Source of the DNA: Sulfitobacter sp. BSw21498
Lineage (GTDB): Bacteria > Pseudomonadota > Alphaproteobacteria > Rhodobacterales > Rhodobacteraceae
DNA length: 64,000 nt
Reading direction: 5' to 3'
Assembly: GCF_006064855.1 (NCBI RefSeq)
Contig: NZ_CP040753.1
Span: 1,984,001 to 2,048,000 of the forward strand
The translations under genes were made by a program, and so were the position numbers. Of this stretch, positions 28,515-36,070 are shown one piece after another (positions within the stretch are counted from its first letter, which is position 1; each line of letters opens with the position of its first letter). The notes under the pieces are model-generated. The model was not told the DNA's origin, ran no database searches, and worked only from the letters and a program-made list of their open reading frames with translations.

Positions 28515-29210
28515 TCAGCTATCCAGCTGGCGGCTAAGGATGGTGGCAAATTCATCGGCAAAGGCTTCGTAGCCGCCCAGAATGCGGTCTGAATCCGCGC
28601 TCAGCTTGTTGTAGAAAATAACTGCCGGAATAGCTGCCAAAAGGCCAATCCCCGTGGCCAGCAACGCCTCGGCGATACCGGGGGCAACGACCACAAGGCT
28701 GGTATTTTGTTGTGCGGCGATCTCGATAAAGGAGTTCATGATCCCGAATACGGTCCCGAACAGACCGATGAACGGCGCAGTGGACCCTGTGGTTGCCAAC
28801 ACGGGCAAGCCTTTTTGCAGACGCTCTGCTTCTTTGGCGATGGCCACATCCATACTGCGGTCGATCCGCGCGGTGGCACCGGGGATCAGCCCGCCATCCT
28901 CGCGATGCGACCGACGCCATTCGGTCATACCGGCGGCGAAAATCTTTTCGGCGGCCCCATCGGGGTTCGAGCCGATTGTGTCATAAAGCCCATCCAAAGG
29001 CTCGCCCGACCAGAACGCCTGATCGAACCGTTCGGCTTCGGCTTTGGCATGGCGATACTGGATCATCTTCTGGACAATGATCGACCACGACCAGAAGGAC
29101 GCAGCGATCAACATGATCATCACGAGTTTTACGGTAATTGTCGCGCGGAGAAATAGGCCCAAGAGCGAGAAATCAATCTCGCTCGCCGCCGCCAGCGTTT
29201 CTGCTTCCAT
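28515..29210 (-). CDS. tolQ: Tol-Pal system protein TolQ (MotA/ExbB family)
   Basis: Inner-membrane proton-channel protein, 231 residues from ATG 29210 (AGGACC upstream); a 27-codon extension lacks family support. Three membrane segments: about 22-45, 135-160 (TGSTAPFIGLFGTVFGIMNSFIEI) and 170-195 (EALLATGIGLLAAIPAVIFYN). The last two hold the conserved Thr and small residues lining the channel. It follows ybgC by about 130 bp, so it may have its own promoter. Confidence 0.95.
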   Translation of the reverse strand: MEAETLAAASEIDFSLLGLFLRATITVKLVMIMLIAASFWSWSIIVQKMIQYRHAKAEAERFDQAFWSGEPLDGLYDTIGSNPDGAAEKIFAAGMTEWRRSHREDGGLIPGATARIDRSMDVAIAKEAERLQKGLPVLATTGSTAPFIGLFGTVFGIMNSFIEIAAQQNTSLVVVAPGIAEALLATGIGLLAAIPAVIFYNKLSADSDRILGGYEAFADEFATILSRQLDS

Positions 29211-29342
29211 CGGTCCTGCTCTTTTCGTTGCGCCCCTTAGGGGCTTCATCTGCCTCAACGGCCCTGTTTTCCAAGGCGCTATTTGGCACAAGCTTAGCCG
29301 AAGGCAATATCTATTGCTAGGATTATGGGGGCTATCCGCCGG

Positions 29343-29729
29343 CTAGACAGGGATTGAGCGAAGTTTCGCTGGCAATCGACAGGGTTTACCGGACGCCGCG
29401 ATACAAACGATCGTGACCACCGCCCGAAACAGGACCACATCGCCGCGTTTGACCTCTTGCTGCATGACCATGCGTGCGGGCGTGATCGACGTGGGCCACG
29501 TCACGACATCCAGCATGTCATCAAAGACGGCGGGCTGGATATAGTCGCCTTCTACCCGTCGCACAGCAAAGACCACACCTTCGGCCTTCATCGCCAGCTG
29601 GTCGATGCCCATCTCGCGCACCCAATCGCTGCGCGCCCGTTCGATATAGCGCAGGTAGTTCGCGTAATAGACGATCCCCGCCATGTCGGTATCTTCATAG
29701 TAAACGCGGATGGACAGATGGTGGGTCAC
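29343..29729 (-). CDS. ybgC: Tol-Pal-associated acyl-CoA thioesterase YbgC
   Basis: Hotdog-fold thioesterase usually encoded in the tol-pal cluster, 128 residues. The active-site motif VYYEDTDMAGIVYYANYLRYIERARSD is intact, with the catalytic Asp in DTDMAG. Its ATG overlaps the stop of the preceding hypothetical gene by 4 bases, so the two are likely co-translated. In other bacteria YbgC acts on short-chain or hydroxyacyl-CoAs and associates with phospholipid enzymes; the substrate here is unknown. Confidence 0.92.
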   Translation of the reverse strand: MTHHLSIRVYYEDTDMAGIVYYANYLRYIERARSDWVREMGIDQLAMKAEGVVFAVRRVEGDYIQPAVFDDMLDVVTWPTSITPARMVMQQEVKRGDVVLFRAVVTIVCIAASGKPCRLPAKLRSIPV

Positions 29730-30349
29730 TGTGCGGCTCCGATCCGGGCGAACAGGCGCAATGCGTGCGACGGGTCCTGTGCCACAGCGGGCATCACAGG
29801 GTCATAGGCTGCGCGCAACAGCGCTGCGATCTCGGGCTTCAGGATCGTTGCCCCTTCGTGCAGCGCCAGCGCCGATGCCTCACGAAACGCGGCATCAGAC
29901 CACAGCACAAACGATTGCACGATCTGCCCAAGCGCCAGGGCCTGCGCAGGCATCGCGCTTAGCTGGGTATCCATGCGCAGGAAAACGAAACAGGCCTTGA
30001 TCGCCCCCGCCTCGTCAAACCGGAACAGACGGTATTGATTGGCACCCACCGCCTCCAGCTTTTGGACCAAGGGGGTAAGGTCGGGGACCAGCCGATCAAG
30101 ATCGGGGACCTCTGTCAGCTCTGACCAATCCTTAAAGAAGAACATCATCAGATTGCTGCCGAGCTCCGGATCGGTTTCGGACATGCTATGCCCCGCCAGC
30201 TGGCATGTCGCCTCTATCGCGCTTTTGACCACGGTCAGCGTCGTATCATCAACGCCAAACACGACAGGCGCCAAGGGGCGGCCCCACCGGGCAAAGGCAT
30301 AGGTGTCGTCACTTCGGGTAAACAGCGCTTCGATCTCTTGTGGTGTCAT
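29726..30349 (-). CDS. Conserved hypothetical protein between ruvB and ybgC
   Basis: A 207-residue protein I do not recognise by family. The ATG at 30349 gives MTPQEIEALF; an in-frame ATG four codons upstream lies inside an intergenic repeat. It has no signal peptide or membrane segment and is acidic, with aromatic clusters (MMFFFKDWSEL, CFVFLRMDTQL). It overlaps ybgC by 4 bases and follows ruvB with a 45-bp repeat between. Placement in the ruv-tol block with coupled translation to ybgC supports a real gene. Confidence 0.8.
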   Translation of the reverse strand: MTPQEIEALFTRSDDTYAFARWGRPLAPVVFGVDDTTLTVVKSAIEATCQLAGHSMSETDPELGSNLMMFFFKDWSELTEVPDLDRLVPDLTPLVQKLEAVGANQYRLFRFDEAGAIKACFVFLRMDTQLSAMPAQALALGQIVQSFVLWSDAAFREASALALHEGATILKPEIAALLRAAYDPVMPAVAQDPSHALRLFARIGAAQ

Positions 30350-30351
30350 CT

Positions 30352-30396
30352 CAACTTCCAAATGGTCTTAAATCCTCGCCGAAGGCATCCCCGCCC
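30352..30396 (-). repeat. Dispersed 45-bp intergenic repeat, copy 1
   Basis: On the plus strand it begins CAACTTCCAAATGG and contains AAATCCTCGCCGAAGGCAT. It matches 39 of 45 bases of the copy at 36004-36048. It fills almost exactly the gap between the ruvB stop and the next gene. GCCTTCGGC within it can form a small hairpin. Confidence 0.85.
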
Positions 30397-31416
30397 TCAG
30401 CCAAACAAATCCGCCCGCGGCTTGGGCGGGGCCATCCCCAGATGCGTCCAGGCCTTCTGCGCCAGCATCCGGCCCCGCGGGGTCCGCTGGATCAGGCCTT
30501 GCTGTAGCAGAAAGGGCTCGATCACCTCTTCCAGCGCGTCGCGCGATTCAGACAGCGCTGCCGACATCGTCTCGATCCCGACCGGTCCGCCCTGATAATT
30601 TTCCGCGATCAGGCGCAAATAGCGGCGGTCCGCGCCGTCCAGCCCCAGCTGATCGACACCCAGACGCGTCAGCGCCATATCGGCCAGTGCGCGGGTCACG
30701 CGACCATCACCCTCGACGACAGCGAAATCCACAACGCGGCGCAGCAGCCGGCCCGCGATGCGCGGCGTGCCACGGGCGCGTTTGGCAATCTCGCGCGCGC
30801 CGCCCTCATCGGCGGGGGCCCCCAGCTTGCGGGCGTTGCGGTCCACGATGATGAACAACTCATCCTCGGTATAGAACTGCAAACGCGTGGGAATGCCAAA
30901 ACGGTCGCGCAGCGGCGTGGTCAGCAGGCCCATGCGCGTTGTCGCGCCAACCAGCGTAAAGGGCTGCAATTCGATGCGCACCGTCCGCGCAGCGGGCCCT
31001 TCGCCGATCACGAGGTCCAGCTCGAAATCCTCAAGCGCGGGATAAAGCACTTCTTCCACGGCGGGGTTCAGGCGGTGAATTTCATCGATAAACAACACAT
31101 CGCGGGCCTCGAGATTGGTCAGGATCGCTGCCAGATCGCCGGCCTTGGCCAGCACAGGCCCAGAGGTCATCCGAAAACCAACCCCCAGCTCGCGCGACAT
31201 GATCTGCGCCAACGTCGTCTTGCCCAGACCGGGTGGGCCGTGGAACAGCGTGTGGTCCATCGCCTCGCCGCGCTGCTTGGCCGACTGAATGAACACCTTG
31301 AGGTTCGCCCGCGCCTCTGCCTGACCGACGAATTCATCCAGCATCTGCGGGCGGAGGGCGCGGTCACCATCACCGGGCAGCGGGTCCGGCCGCAAAGTTG
31401 GGTCACTGTCGATCAT
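30397..31416 (-). CDS. ruvB: Holliday junction branch migration helicase RuvB
   Basis: Hexameric ATPase that drives branch migration with RuvA, 339 residues from ATG 31416; five extra upstream codons are possible. Walker A is [15 protein letters not shown] (about 57-71), Walker [12 protein letters not shown], sensor 1 [19 protein letters not shown]. The C-terminal winged helix ends [17 protein letters not shown]. It lies 49 bp after ruvA in the usual ruvCAB order. Confidence 0.97.
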   Translation of the reverse strand: MIDSDPTLRPDPLPGDGDRALRPQMLDEFVGQAEARANLKVFIQSAKQRGEAMDHTLFHGPPGLGKTTLAQIMSRELGVGFRMTSGPVLAKAGDLAAILTNLEARDVLFIDEIHRLNPAVEEVLYPALEDFELDLVIGEGPAARTVRIELQPFTLVGATTRMGLLTTPLRDRFGIPTRLQFYTEDELFIIVDRNARKLGAPADEGGAREIAKRARGTPRIAGRLLRRVVDFAVVEGDGRVTRALADMALTRLGVDQLGLDGADRRYLRLIAENYQGGPVGIETMSAALSESRDALEEVIEPFLLQQGLIQRTPRGRMLAQKAWTHLGMAPPKPRADLFG

Positions 31417-31465
31417 CAAATATCCAAGCAAAATTCATCAGGACGGTCACGCGCCTATGCGCATC

Positions 31466-32131
31466 CTACTCTCTCGGAGCAAGCAGTTTCAACGCCGCGC
31501 GGATCAACTGAGGGGTGTCGGCCTCGGGGTTCTCTCCGGCGGCTTGCGCCACCGCCCCTGCTGCATCCCCCGGCCCATAACCCAGATTGGCAAGCGCCGA
31601 CAGCGCCTCTGACTGGGCGGACTGGTTGGGCGGGGCGACGGGGCGACGTTTGGGTGACGCCGGTTCGATCACCTCTGCCGCCTCTACCTCGCCATGCGCC
31701 TCTGCCAAAGTGCCGGTCATTGCCATCACGCCGGGGGCCTTGTCCTTGAGATCAAGCACCACACGCTGCGCGATCTTGGGGCCGACGCCTTTGGCCACTT
31801 TGACCGCGTTCCAGTCGCCAAGCGCAATTGCACGGCTGACCCCGTCTGGCCCAAGCGCGCCCAGAATAGCCAAGGACGCTTTCGCCCCCACCCCTTGAAC
31901 AGAGGTCAGCAGCCGGTGCCATTCTTTTTCCACCAAGGTCTGAAAGCCGAAAAGCTGCATGAGGTCTTCGCGGACCACAAGATCGGTGAACAGGGCTACG
32001 ACCTCGCCCACGCCGGGCAACGCGGCCATCGTCCGGTCCGAACAGTACACCAGATAGCCCACACCGCGCACATCAATCAGCAGATGGTCCGGCGCGCGGT
32101 AGTCGATGCGTCCTGTGATCTTGCCAATCAT
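31466..32131 (-). CDS. ruvA: Holliday junction branch migration protein RuvA
   Basis: Binds four-way DNA junctions and loads RuvB, 221 residues from ATG 32131. Domain I (1-65) begins [32 protein letters not shown]. The helix-hairpin-helix domain contains [17 protein letters not shown] and [20 protein letters not shown] charged linker precedes domain III ([17 protein letters not shown]). Its start lies inside ruvC, a 59-base overlap in another frame. Confidence 0.96.
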   Translation of the reverse strand: MIGKITGRIDYRAPDHLLIDVRGVGYLVYCSDRTMAALPGVGEVVALFTDLVVREDLMQLFGFQTLVEKEWHRLLTSVQGVGAKASLAILGALGPDGVSRAIALGDWNAVKVAKGVGPKIAQRVVLDLKDKAPGVMAMTGTLAEAHGEVEAAEVIEPASPKRRPVAPPNQSAQSEALSALANLGYGPGDAAGAVAQAAGENPEADTPQLIRAALKLLAPRE

Positions 32132-32624
32132 GCGCTTGCCCTCGCGACAGCGTACTGGCCCCACCATGATGCGCGTGACAGATCGCAATCGCTAATGCGT
32201 CCGCCGCGTCCGGTCCCGCGATTTCTGCCCCTGGAAGCTGCATGCGCACCATATGAAGCACCTGCCCCTTATCCGCGTGACCAACCCCAACGACTGTTTT
32301 CTTGACCGTGTTCGGCGCATATTCACCCACAGCCAGCCCCGCCTGTGCGGGCACCAACATCGCAATCCCCCGCGCCTGCCCCAGCTTGAGCGTCCCCGCG
32401 CCGTCTTTGTTCACAAACGTCTGTTCCACCGCGGCAGAGCCGGGACGGTAGGTCACCATGACGCGGGTCAACTGCGCGTGCAGCGACAGCAGGCGCGCGG
32501 CAAGCTCAACCCCTTCGGACTGGCAAATGCCATTTGCGACATGCGTAATCCGGCTTCCGGCGACGTCGATCACGCCCCAGCCCATATTGCGCAACCCCGG
32601 ATCAATGCCGATTACCCGTATCAT
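32073..32624 (-). CDS. ruvC: Crossover junction endodeoxyribonuclease RuvC
   Basis: Resolves Holliday junctions, 183 residues from ATG 32624. Catalytic acids: Asp7 ([13 protein letters not shown]), Glu68 region ([12 protein letters not shown]) and the C-terminal pair ([16 protein letters not shown]). After the catalytic helix there is an unconserved tail of about 25 residues that overlaps the start of ruvA by 59 bases. This suggests coupled translation of ruvC and ruvA. It is the first gene of the minus-strand block, so the main promoter should lie in 32625-32953. Confidence 0.95.
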   Translation of the reverse strand: MIRVIGIDPGLRNMGWGVIDVAGSRITHVANGICQSEGVELAARLLSLHAQLTRVMVTYRPGSAAVEQTFVNKDGAGTLKLGQARGIAMLVPAQAGLAVGEYAPNTVKKTVVGVGHADKGQVLHMVRMQLPGAEIAGPDAADALAIAICHAHHGGASTLSRGQAHDWQDHRTHRLPRAGPSAD

Positions 32625-32953
32625 ATGCCCATTATCCTCACGTATTTTATTTTTCCAAGGCAGTAGCACGAAACGCGAACATCCACCAAGGGTTTTGCAC
32701 ATCGCCACACAAAAGTCACAATTGAACCAGAAGCCGCGGTTTTGCGGCGGTTAGCGACGCTCGGATCGTCGAAAACGACCTACCTTCGCATCAGCGCAAA
32801 TCCCTTATCTATAGGCGCGAAACCGCCAAATGCTGCTATGCAGCAAACGCAAGACACACATGCGCCGGTAGGTGTTGTGAAGTGTTTTTATTCTGCCTAA
32901 TTGCACAGCGCACCGCCGGATAATCCGGCTTTCTTTATTCAAGGATGGCTCTC
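32625..32953. other. Divergent intergenic region ruvC / DUF1127 gene with several hairpins
   Basis: These 329 bases hold no gene. Promoters for ruvCAB (minus) and the DUF1127 gene (plus) must be here. A minus-10-like TATCTA lies at 32806-32811. Another possible pair is TTGTGA (32875-32880) and TAATTG (32898-32903) with a 17-base spacer. Perfect short hairpins are TGCTGC/GCAGCA (32831-32845) and GCCGGA/TCCGGC (32915-32929). The region may encode a structured leader or a small RNA. Confidence 0.45.
32915..32937 (+). terminator. Terminator-like hairpin just upstream of the DUF1127 gene
   Basis: GCCGGA-TAA-TCCGGC (32915-32929) is a perfect 6-bp stem followed by TTTCTTTATT. It ends only four bases before the AAGGA ribosome site of the next gene. 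It could end an upstream small RNA or act as an attenuator for the gene. Confidence 0.55.
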
Positions 32954-33172
32954 ATGGCTGTTTACTATAATACCCCAACCACCTACGGCACCGCCGCTGC
33001 TGTAAATCGCTTTTTCGCGCGTCTTGGCGATGTTGCCGGCAACCTGACCAAATGGAACGATGCCCGCGTGACACGCAACGCTCTGTCCGCACTGTCCGAC
33101 CGTGAGCTCGACGATATCGGTCTGGTCCGTGGTGACATCGAACGCGTCGCACTGAACCACTTTATCCGCTAA
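32954..33172 (+). CDS. Small DUF1127-domain protein
   Basis: A 72-residue basic protein whose C-terminal half has the DUF1127 pattern: WNDARVTRNALSALSDRELDDIGLVRGDIERVA. ATG 32954 is chosen because AAGGA at 32941-32945 is well spaced; ATG 32945 would sit inside that site. Proteins of this type in Rhodobacter include an RNA-binding stress protein encoded with small RNAs, so RNA binding is possible here but not shown. The gene has a clean terminator and a structured leader. Confidence 0.88.
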   Translation: MAVYYNTPTTYGTAAAVNRFFARLGDVAGNLTKWNDARVTRNALSALSDRELDDIGLVRGDIERVALNHFIR

Positions 33173-33217
33173 GGTTCGATGACTGATTGCGCCCAAGGGG
33201 CTGCCAACCCAAAGCAC

Positions 33218-33260
33218 AAGCCACGCACATCTGAGTGATCTGCGTGGCTTCCTTTATTTT
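33218..33260 (+). terminator. Intrinsic terminator after the DUF1127 gene
   Basis: AAGCCACGCA (33218-33227) and TGCGTGGCTT (33241-33250) form a perfect 10-bp stem with a 13-base loop, followed by CCTTTATTTT. It lies 46 bp after the stop. Confidence 0.9.
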
Positions 33261-33305
33261 ACGCCAGTGAAATACGGCGGTGCAGCTCACCGTCCCCCAG
33301 CGACC

Positions 33306-33653
33306 CTATCCGCGAAAGACCGGGCCCAGCTTACGCGCCAACGCTTGCGTCACCGGATCAGCCTGCAGAACCCACGCCCCCGCCTGTTCGACAATTGTGC
33401 CCTGCGCCAATGTCGTCAGACGCGCATCATAGGTCATGGGGCCGATGGCCGCCAAAACAAACCCTTTGAAGCAGACGAAAAGCAACACCAGCCCAACCAG
33501 CAGCTTGGTCGGCACCCGAAGGCCGCGCCGCGCCGGATGCGCGACCACCAGCCCGTCGGCGCGAATGGTGGTGTAATAGCCCTGAGCGAGCCTGACTTTC
33601 TTACTTTCTAAACTCTTTACGCGTGATCCAAATTGTTGACGAGCATCAACCAT
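33306..33653 (-). CDS. Conserved single-pass membrane protein, unknown function
   Basis: 115 residues. The polar basic N-terminal part (SRVKSLESKKVRLAQGYY) is followed by one membrane helix near 50-70 (LVGLVLLFVCFKGFVLAAIG), and the remaining 45 residues would lie on the far side (ARLTTLAQGTIVEQAGAWVLQADPVTQALA). I know of no characterised relative. The fit of the membrane segment and its isolated position between prmA and a terminator support a real gene. Function unknown. Confidence 0.65.
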   Translation of the reverse strand: MVDARQQFGSRVKSLESKKVRLAQGYYTTIRADGLVVAHPARRGLRVPTKLLVGLVLLFVCFKGFVLAAIGPMTYDARLTTLAQGTIVEQAGAWVLQADPVTQALARKLGPVFRG

Positions 33654-33762
33654 GGCAGCCTCTATTTGCTAAAGGCCCCCACCTTTCGCAGGATCACAAT
33701 AAAGCAAGAATGTGTCAAATTCTCTGCATTTCGACCTTGTTCGTGGCGAAAAGTGACAAAGA

Positions 33763-34635
33763 TTATGGCATTTTCTGGACAGTCAACGTGGTCCAGTCGC
33801 CAATCACCTCTCGATTGACCAGATTGATGCCGGATTGCGCATAAACCTCGACCACGTCGTCTGCCTGTTCGTTTAAAATGCCAGATAGAATCGCATAGCC
33901 CTCGGGGGCCAGCGCCTCGGCCATATCGGGGGCAAGCGCGACCAGCGGCCCCTTGAGGATATTTGCGAACACCAGATCGAATGGCGCGCGCGATGCCAGT
34001 TCGGGATGGTCAAACCCCGCCGCTTCGACGCAGATCAGACGGTCGGTCAGATTATTCGCGGCAGCGTTGGCGCGGGCCACGTCAACTGCGACCTCGTCAA
34101 TATCGCTGGCCAACACCGGGTTCGGCCAGATGCGCGCCGCCGCCATCGCCAGAACCGCCGTGCCGCAGCCGATATCCGCCACGTTCTGCCCGACCATGCC
34201 GCCGTTCGCCAGACGGTCCAACGCACGCAGACAGCCCAACGTCGTGCCATGGTGCCCCGTCCCAAAGGCCATCGCCGCCTCGATCAACAGCGGCTCGCAC
34301 CCTTCGGGCACCTTGTCAGCGTCATGGCTGCCATAGACAAAGAACCGCCCCGCCTCGACCGGCGACAGCTCGCGGCGCACATGCGCAACCCAATCGGTTT
34401 CAGGCAGTTCCGACACGACGAATTCCTTCGACCCCATGGAGGCCGCCAGAACCGCCAGCGCGGTTTCGTCCGGTGCCTCTTCGAAATAGCCGCCGACCTC
34501 CCACAGGCCCGATCCGTCTTCGATCTCGAACACGCCGACGCCGGTAGGTTCCGGCACCAGCCGCTCCATCGCTTCGCCCAAAGCATAGGCGGGCTTGCGT
34601 CCTTCGAGGGTCGTCAAAGCTGTGAATGTTGGCAT
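33763..34635 (-). CDS. prmA: Ribosomal protein L11 methyltransferase PrmA
   Basis: S-adenosylmethionine-dependent enzyme that trimethylates ribosomal protein L11, 290 residues. An N-terminal substrate-recognition part is followed by PLLIEAAMAFGTGHHGTTLGCL and the AdoMet loop VADIGCGTAVLAMAAARIW (about 158-176), ASDIDEVAVDVARANAAAN and DLVFANILKGPLVALAPDM with the NPF-like NIL motif. Length fits. It is divergent from nothing close and ends 110 bp from the small membrane protein gene. Confidence 0.94.
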   Translation of the reverse strand: MPTFTALTTLEGRKPAYALGEAMERLVPEPTGVGVFEIEDGSGLWEVGGYFEEAPDETALAVLAASMGSKEFVVSELPETDWVAHVRRELSPVEAGRFFVYGSHDADKVPEGCEPLLIEAAMAFGTGHHGTTLGCLRALDRLANGGMVGQNVADIGCGTAVLAMAAARIWPNPVLASDIDEVAVDVARANAAANNLTDRLICVEAAGFDHPELASRAPFDLVFANILKGPLVALAPDMAEALAPEGYAILSGILNEQADDVVEVYAQSGINLVNREVIGDWTTLTVQKMP

Positions 34636-34694
34636 GGGAAACTCCGTCAGGATCGCCGATATCGCCGCGCGACATCAGGCAGGGTCAATGAATG

Positions 34695-35927
34695 CTACTC
34701 GGCCGGGGCGGGCAGCGGATTGGAAAGAATCGTCTCGTTTCCCGGTACGGGATGACGCGGGATCATCAGCGATAACAACAGCGACACCAGCGCCATCCCC
34801 GCCGCGAGAAAGAAGACCGCCGCAGGCGACACCAGCCACAACAGGCCCAGCCCCACAGGCAGGAACACCGCCGCTATATGGTTGATGGTAAAGGCCACCG
34901 CCGCCGTAGGCGCGATATCGGCAGGGTCGGCGATCTTCTGGAAATAGGTCTTGAGCGCCAGCGCCAGCGCAAAGAACATGTGATCCAGCACATAAAGCGT
35001 CGCAGCCACCACCACGCCCCACCCCAGATAATAGACACCACCATAAGCCAGAAACACCATGATCAGCCCGATATATTCAAAGCTCAGCGTGCGGCGTTCC
35101 CCAAAGAACCCCACAGCCCGCCCCATCAGCGGGGCAAAAATCATATTGGCGATCAGGTTGATGAGATACAGCATGGTGATCTCGTGCACATCGAACCCGA
35201 ACCGTTCGACCATCATGAAACCCGCAAAAACGACAAAGATCTGCCGCCGCGCGCCCGACATGAATTGCAGCGCATAATAAAGCCAGTACCGTTTGCGCAG
35301 CACCATCTTCTTGATCTGCGGTGTCGGGGCCTCGAACTGAGGATAGGCCACCAGCGCCACCAGCGCGAGCACCGCCGTCACGCCGCCGCCGATCAGATAG
35401 ACGATGTTATAAGACAGCGACAACGTCTCCCACAGCCCCATGATCGCCAGATAGGCCACAAGCGTCGCCGCCGATCCCGCCGCCATCAGCCAGCCGATCA
35501 TCCGCGGCGCATCCTCGATCTTCAGCCATTGTAGCTGCAACGACTGGTTTACCGTTTCGTAATAGTGAAACCCGATAGAGCTCAGCATCGTGATGGTCAG
35601 GATACCGCCCATCGACGGGAACCACGCGGTCAGCGCCGTCGCGACCCCCAGCAGCACCAGCGACACCAGCCCCAGAACCTGTTCGCGTACAAACAGGATG
35701 ATCGCAATCACTCCGACCGCCAGAAAGCCCGGAATCTCGCGCACTGTATGCAGCAACCCGATGTCCGATCCGTCAAACGCCGCGACCTCGATCACAAAGT
35801 TATTCAGCAGCGCCGACCACGTATTGAACGCAATCGGCATGGCCAGCGCCATGAGGAACAGCAGCGCCACAGGACGTCGCCAGAACGGCTGATGCTTGGC
35901 ATCTTCAAGGGTCACATATTGGGTCAT
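34695..35927 (-). CDS. Major facilitator superfamily transporter
   Basis: Inner-membrane transporter, 410 residues with about 12 membrane segments. ATG 35927 is preferred because AAGGAA is six bases upstream; a second ATG lies two codons before. The N-terminus MTQYVTLEDAKHQPFWRRP is cytoplasmic. Short charged loops such as FEAPTPQIKKMVLRKRYW mark the central cytoplasmic link. No substrate motif is recognisable. It lies 59 bp upstream of prmA on the same strand, with a 45-bp dispersed repeat just before it. Confidence 0.85.
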   Translation of the reverse strand: MTQYVTLEDAKHQPFWRRPVALLFLMALAMPIAFNTWSALLNNFVIEVAAFDGSDIGLLHTVREIPGFLAVGVIAIILFVREQVLGLVSLVLLGVATALTAWFPSMGGILTITMLSSIGFHYYETVNQSLQLQWLKIEDAPRMIGWLMAAGSAATLVAYLAIMGLWETLSLSYNIVYLIGGGVTAVLALVALVAYPQFEAPTPQIKKMVLRKRYWLYYALQFMSGARRQIFVVFAGFMMVERFGFDVHEITMLYLINLIANMIFAPLMGRAVGFFGERRTLSFEYIGLIMVFLAYGGVYYLGWGVVVAATLYVLDHMFFALALALKTYFQKIADPADIAPTAAVAFTINHIAAVFLPVGLGLLWLVSPAAVFFLAAGMALVSLLLSLMIPRHPVPGNETILSNPLPAPAE

Positions 35928-36003
35928 GGGCATTTCCTTACCCCTGTTCCCACCCCTTGACGAGATCAAATCACCCAGCCCGGCCGGACGCCGGTGGCAA
36001 CGG

Positions 36004-36048
36004 CAACTTCCAAATGGCCAGAAATCCTCGCCGAAGGCATTCTTGCCC
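36004..36048 (-). repeat. Dispersed 45-bp intergenic repeat, copy 2
   Basis: 39 of 45 bases match the copy at 30352-30396 in the same orientation, starting CAACTTCCAAATGGCC and including AAATCCTCGCCGAAGGCAT. It lies between the priA stop and the MFS gene start. Confidence 0.85.
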
Positions 36049-36070
36049 ATCGGGTAAGAGAGAGCCGCGC

